8,287 bases of DNA, taken from Clostridiales bacterium. Its GTDB lineage: Bacteria > Bacillota > Clostridia > Caldicoprobacterales > DTU083. The notes under the pieces are model-generated. The model was not told the origin of the DNA and searched no databases. It was given only the letters and a program-made list of their open reading frames with translations. This document shows, one piece after another, positions 6,062 through 8,287 of the stretch; within the stretch, counting starts at the first letter, position 1; every line of letters begins with the position of its first letter. The stretch spans positions 1 to 8,287 of the forward strand of contig JAAZEK010000528.1 in assembly GCA_012512335.1 (NCBI GenBank). The letters are read 5' to 3'. A program made the position numbers and the translations under genes.

Positions 6062-6355
6062 AAAGAGTCACGTCTCAGAATGAGTGGGAGCACGCCTCAG
6101 GGGTTCACTTAGCACCCTAATGATACGCCCCAGCGCACTTTGCCCAACTGGTTACTGCTCGCCAAGCGAAGTAAAATAATAAATATATTCCAGTCGCTGT
6201 TGCTATCGCGAATCAATCTAGAGCTCATCTCAGCTGAAAATTCTACACCCTCCAAACTCACTGCGTTCGGACAGCGAAAGGTGCTTAACGTATTTTCTGC
6301 TGATATTCGCTAAGACCAGCAAGATTGATGATTCTGTGATTTCGGAAATCTGGAC
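6062..6355. other. GC-richer, foldable segment; possible mobile repeat or structured RNA
   Basis: Left half: GGGG and CCCC blocks (about 6100 and 6127) enclose a TTAG/CTAA hairpin, followed by further GC-rich stretches to about 6171. Right half: three nested complementary pairs around one centre, namely TCCAG (6189-6193) with CTGGA (6350-6354), ATCAATCT (6212-6219) with AGATTGAT (6322-6329), and TCAGCTGAAAAT (6230-6241) with ATTTTCTGCTGA (6292-6303, 11 of 12 paired). CACC (6246-6249) and GGTG (6280-6283) continue inward. The stems are interrupted by internal loops, as in a folded RNA or a decayed palindromic element. It matches no RNA family I recognise (not tmRNA, RNase P, SRP, 6S or T-box by eye). 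Confidence 0.45.
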
Positions 6356-6379
6356 TTCACTCAACTGGTATAGTATAAT
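6351..6379 (+). promoter_or_regulatory. Probable sigma-A promoter of nth
   Basis: A perfect -10 TATAAT (6374-6379) lies 17 bases after TGGACT (6351-6356), four of six matches to TTGACA. Transcription would start near 6386. The -35 overlaps the outermost right arm (CTGGA) of the structured segment upstream, so that element may supply or modulate this promoter. Confidence 0.7.
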
Positions 6380-6408
6380 ATATTGAAGTTAGTAATGAAT
6401 TTTGAAGC

Positions 6409-6444
6409 ATGACAGAGGAAACTAACATGACAGAGGAAACTATA
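6409..6444 (+). repeat. 18-bp tandem duplication containing an ATG
   Basis: ATGACAGAGGAAACTA occurs twice in direct succession (6409 and 6427), giving MTEETN-MTEETI in the nth frame. The first copy places AGAGGA seven bases before the second ATG and so creates a ribosome binding site for it. Confidence 0.9.
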
Positions 6445-6474
6445 AAGAATGATACAGCCTTAGGGGAGCGAGCC

Positions 6475-7191
6475 ATGGACAAAATAGAGAAACAACAAAC
6501 TCAGAGGAAAAGTACTAAGAGGATATCAAAAGCTCAACGCATCAAAGAAGAGCAAGCTAGAAATCAAGAGATTCTGAGGGTGTTGGAAGAAAATTATACT
6601 GAAGCAGGAACTGAGCTTGATTATACCAATCCTTTCGAATTGTTGATAGCTACTATTTTAGCTGCTCAATGTACAGACAGGCAGGTAAACAAGGTGACAC
6701 CTGGGCTGTTTGCCAAATATCCTGGTCCTGAGGAAATGGTAACTCTGACAGATGAGGAGCTAGGAGTCATTATCCACAGTTGCGGTTTTTATAAGACTAA
6801 AAGCAGAAACATCCTTCAAACCTGTAGGATACTACTAGCTGAATATGGGGGACAGGTTCCAGACAATATGGAGTCCTTAATTAAGTTGCCAGGGGTAGGT
6901 AGGAAAACTGCTAATGTAGTTATGAGCAATGTCTTTGGTAAGGATGCCATAGCAGTAGACACTCATGTGTTTCGAGTTTCAAATCGCTTAGGATTGGCTA
7001 ATGCTAAGGATGTATTGAATACAGAAAAACAGCTAATGGAGAACATACCTAAAAATAAATGGTCTGAGGCTCATCATTGGTTAATTCATCATGGTCGTAG
7101 AGTCTGTAAGGCGAGAAAACCAGATTGCCCAAACTGCTTCCTTAATCATGTATGTAAGTATTATAATAATGGACAAATGTCCAAGAAATAG
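6475..7191 (+). CDS. nth: Endonuclease III (DNA glycosylase/AP lyase)
   Basis: A base-excision repair enzyme that removes oxidised pyrimidines and cleaves the abasic site. Counting from the longest in-frame start (6409, 260 aa), the helix-hairpin-helix LPGVGRKT carries the catalytic Lys166, the catalytic Asp184 lies in VDTH 18 residues later (the same spacing as Lys120/Asp138 in E. coli), and the [4Fe-4S] cluster cysteines are C233, C240, C243 and C249 (C-x6-C-x2-C-x5-C). Three in-frame ATGs compete: 6409 has no usable ribosome binding site; 6427 has AGAGGA 7 nt upstream; 6475 has GGGGAG 6 nt upstream. I chose 6475 (238 aa), still longer than the 211-aa E. coli enzyme because of a basic N-terminal extension (KSTKRISKAQRIKEEQ). 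Function is near certain; the start is not. Confidence 0.95.
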   Translation: MDKIEKQQTQRKSTKRISKAQRIKEEQARNQEILRVLEENYTEAGTELDYTNPFELLIATILAAQCTDRQVNKVTPGLFAKYPGPEEMVTLTDEELGVIIHSCGFYKTKSRNILQTCRILLAEYGGQVPDNMESLIKLPGVGRKTANVVMSNVFGKDAIAVDTHVFRVSNRLGLANAKDVLNTEKQLMENIPKNKWSEAHHWLIHHGRRVCKARKPDCPNCFLNHVCKYYNNGQMSKK

Positions 7192-7238
7192 AGACGGAGA
7201 CAGATAAAGATGTGATTATACTGCAAATAATCATTGGG

Positions 7239-7323
7239 TTGTCATTCAGAGGAGCTAGTGACGCAGATTCTTGAAAGTAGAAGATGATAGACCTCAGATT
7301 TTTCACTGCATTTAGAATGACAA
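7239..7323. repeat. Decayed TTGTCATTC/GAATGACAA dispersed repeat (MITE-like)
   Basis: An 85-bp element bounded by perfect 9-bp inverted repeats, TTGTCATTC (7239-7247) and GAATGACAA (7315-7323). Internal stretches AGAGGAGC, GACGCAGATTCTT and CAGATTTTTCACTGC resemble, from memory, the widespread bacterial repeat that begins TTGTCATTCTGAG and contains AAGAATCT/AGATTCTT blocks. The interior no longer pairs well, so this copy appears old. Confidence 0.7.
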
Positions 7324-7368
7324 AAAGAGTTTCAGTACATTTGAGAATGAGTTCTTGCGGTAGAATCA

Positions 7369-7428
7369 GATATAGATATAGATATAGATATAGATATAGA
7401 AATAGAAACGGAAACAGAAGAAGAGGAG
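7369..7428 (+). repeat. GATATA hexamer microsatellite grading into the ribosome binding site
   Basis: Five perfect GATATA units (7369-7398) are followed in the same six-base register by GAAATA, GAAACG, GAAACA, GAAGAA and GAGGAG. The last unit is the ribosome binding site of the downstream TTG-initiated gene. Copy-number change would alter the distance between any upstream promoter and this site. Confidence 0.85.
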
Positions 7429-7438
7429 AGAGCTGCTT

Positions 7439-8263
7439 TTGAAAATATATGGTTTGGTGGGCTCCAGCGGTACAGGTAAAAGCTATAGAGCAGTCAGCCT
7501 TGCCAATGAAAAAGGAATATCTTGCATCATCGATGATGGACTGTTAATCAAGGGTGCCAGAATTATTGCTGGCACTTCAGCCAAGCGAGAGGCTACCAAG
7601 CTTTCTGCTGTTCGTAGAGCAATTTTTATGGATTCTGAACACTCAGAAAAGGTTAGGGAGGCTATTCTTGTAGAAAATCCTTCCTCTGTTTTAATTTTGG
7701 GAACTTCTATCTCCATGATTGAAAGAATCTCCAAAGAATTACATTTACCAGATGTTGAAGAGATTATCCTAATTGAGGATGTGGCCAGTGAAAGTGATAT
7801 CAGCTGGGCAAGAAAGCAGCGAAAAGAACAAGGAAAGCATATCATACCAGTTCCTACTTTTCAGGTTAGGAAGGATTTTTCGGGTTTTTTTATCGATCCT
7901 CTTAGGATATTCCGTATTCAAGGAAAAGGTAGGCAAATAGAGACCTTGGAGAAAACGGTGGTACGCCCCACCTTTAGCTATTTTGGTAGGTTTTATATAG
8001 CGGACTCTGCAATTGAATCTATAGTAAGCTATAGCGCAAATCTAGTGCCTGGAGTTAGCAGGGTTCAAAAGTGTGTCATTCAGAGCCAGGAAAATGGGAT
8101 TTCTATTGATTTAGATATTGAAGTGTTTTATGGTATACCAATTCATCAGATCATGAAGGAAGTACAGGAAAAAGTATTAGTTGAAGTTGGATATGCCACG
8201 GATATGAATATTATTGCAGTTAATGTTTTGACTAGGAAGATAGTTATTCTAAGATATGAATAA
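7439..8263 (+). CDS. P-loop ATPase fused to Asp23/Gls24 domain
   Basis: A 274-aa predicted cytosolic protein. The N-terminus MKIYGLVGSSGTGKSY contains a Walker A loop (G8 to K14-S15). The nucleotide-binding part extends to about residue 140, with a hydrophobic strand SSVLILG (82-88) and a charged helix SWARKQRKEQ. From about residue 176 to 270 the sequence fits an Asp23/Gls24 (DUF322) domain: YIADSAIESIVSYSANLVPGVSRVQ, then ISIDLDIEVFYG and the helix IHQIMKEVQEKV ending in VNVLTRKIV. Such fusions occur in Clostridia; Asp23-domain proteins are linked to the envelope and alkaline/envelope stress, but the role of the ATPase fusion is unknown. The start is TTG at 7439: an in-frame stop at 7403-7405 and the need to include the Walker A loop exclude the alternatives, except CTG at 7433, which lies too close to AGGAG (7424-7428). 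Confidence 0.88.
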   Translation: MKIYGLVGSSGTGKSYRAVSLANEKGISCIIDDGLLIKGARIIAGTSAKREATKLSAVRRAIFMDSEHSEKVREAILVENPSSVLILGTSISMIERISKELHLPDVEEIILIEDVASESDISWARKQRKEQGKHIIPVPTFQVRKDFSGFFIDPLRIFRIQGKGRQIETLEKTVVRPTFSYFGRFYIADSAIESIVSYSANLVPGVSRVQKCVIQSQENGISIDLDIEVFYGIPIHQIMKEVQEKVLVEVGYATDMNIIAVNVLTRKIVILRYE

Positions 8264-8287
8264 GTCTCAAGGTAGACATTAGGTGAT

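Larger units (their letters stand above)
5670..6408. other. Long gene-free region holding two structured repeat segments
   Basis: I find no credible reading frame on either strand. The first part (5670-6050) is AT-rich and carries several copies of an ATGWGCAAAATAT motif in both orientations. The second part (6062-6355) is noticeably richer in GC (60 of 120 bases at 6061-6180 by hand count, against 19 of 60 at 5881-5940) and foldable. A promoter for nth closes the region. Separate entries describe the parts. Confidence 0.8.
7192..7438. other. Intergenic spacer made largely of repeats
   Basis: This 247-bp spacer between nth and the P-loop gene holds a purine-rich GAGACGGAGACAG stretch right after the nth stop, a decayed inverted-repeat element (7239-7323) and a hexamer microsatellite (7369-7428). 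I found no clear terminator after nth and no convincing promoter for the next gene, so read-through from nth is possible. Confidence 0.7.

Noticed and set aside
6062..6355. Known RNA gene (tmRNA, RNase P, SRP, 6S, T-box, group II intron domain V)
   Set aside because: None of the hallmark motifs I know for these families could be found on either strand.
7483..7845. Minus-strand 120-codon open frame
   Set aside because: It lies antisense to the Walker A/ATPase part of the P-loop gene and shows no family similarity or ribosome binding site.

Overview
The window looks like chromosomal DNA from a low-GC, spore-forming anaerobic Firmicute of the class Clostridia, most likely near Lachnospiraceae. 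This rests on the AT-rich codon use, strong AGGAGG-like ribosome binding sites, a desulfurase/DUF3343 pair, a P-loop/Asp23 fusion protein and Cys-rich clostridial proteins. No rRNA, tRNA, CRISPR array or transposase gene was seen, and the species cannot be named from this sequence alone.

Left part (1-1448): a class V aminotransferase/cysteine desulfurase-like gene runs leftward off the window edge, with its catalytic Cys and PLP Lys both visible. It is divergent from a small DUF3343 gene of the putative Se/S-carrier-like family. Together they look like a sulfur or selenium transfer module.

Middle (1449-5669): a 617-aa protein with an Asp-box beta-propeller, a pentapeptide-repeat stalk and a coiled-coil end is divergent from a 209-aa Cys-rich protein. 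Their 179-bp spacer carries a small inverted repeat and sporulation-like -10 boxes. A bidirectional terminator separates the Cys-rich gene from a secreted CAP-domain (YkwD-like) protein with a Pro/Ala/Thr repeat linker and a clear sigma-A-type promoter. Divergent from that is a 189-aa protein resembling only the N-terminal half of a GT-B glycosyltransferase. These look like surface or spore-envelope functions, but that is inference from architecture.

Non-coding block (5670-6408, about 740 bp): no gene, but not featureless. It holds a 212-bp imperfect inverted repeat (5803-6014) built from an ATGWGCAAAATAT-type motif in mirror-symmetric positions, extra copies or half-copies on either side, and then a more GC-rich, foldable segment (about 6062-6355) whose right edge overlaps the probable promoter of the next gene.

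Right part (6409-8287): endonuclease III (nth), with full catalytic and Fe-S residues and an ambiguous, duplicated start region; then a 247-bp spacer with a decayed TTGTCATTC/GAATGACAA repeat and a GATATA hexamer microsatellite that grades into the ribosome binding site of a TTG-initiated gene for a P-loop ATPase fused to an Asp23/Gls24 domain. The strongest candidates for something undescribed are the mirror-symmetric repeat element and its structured neighbour.
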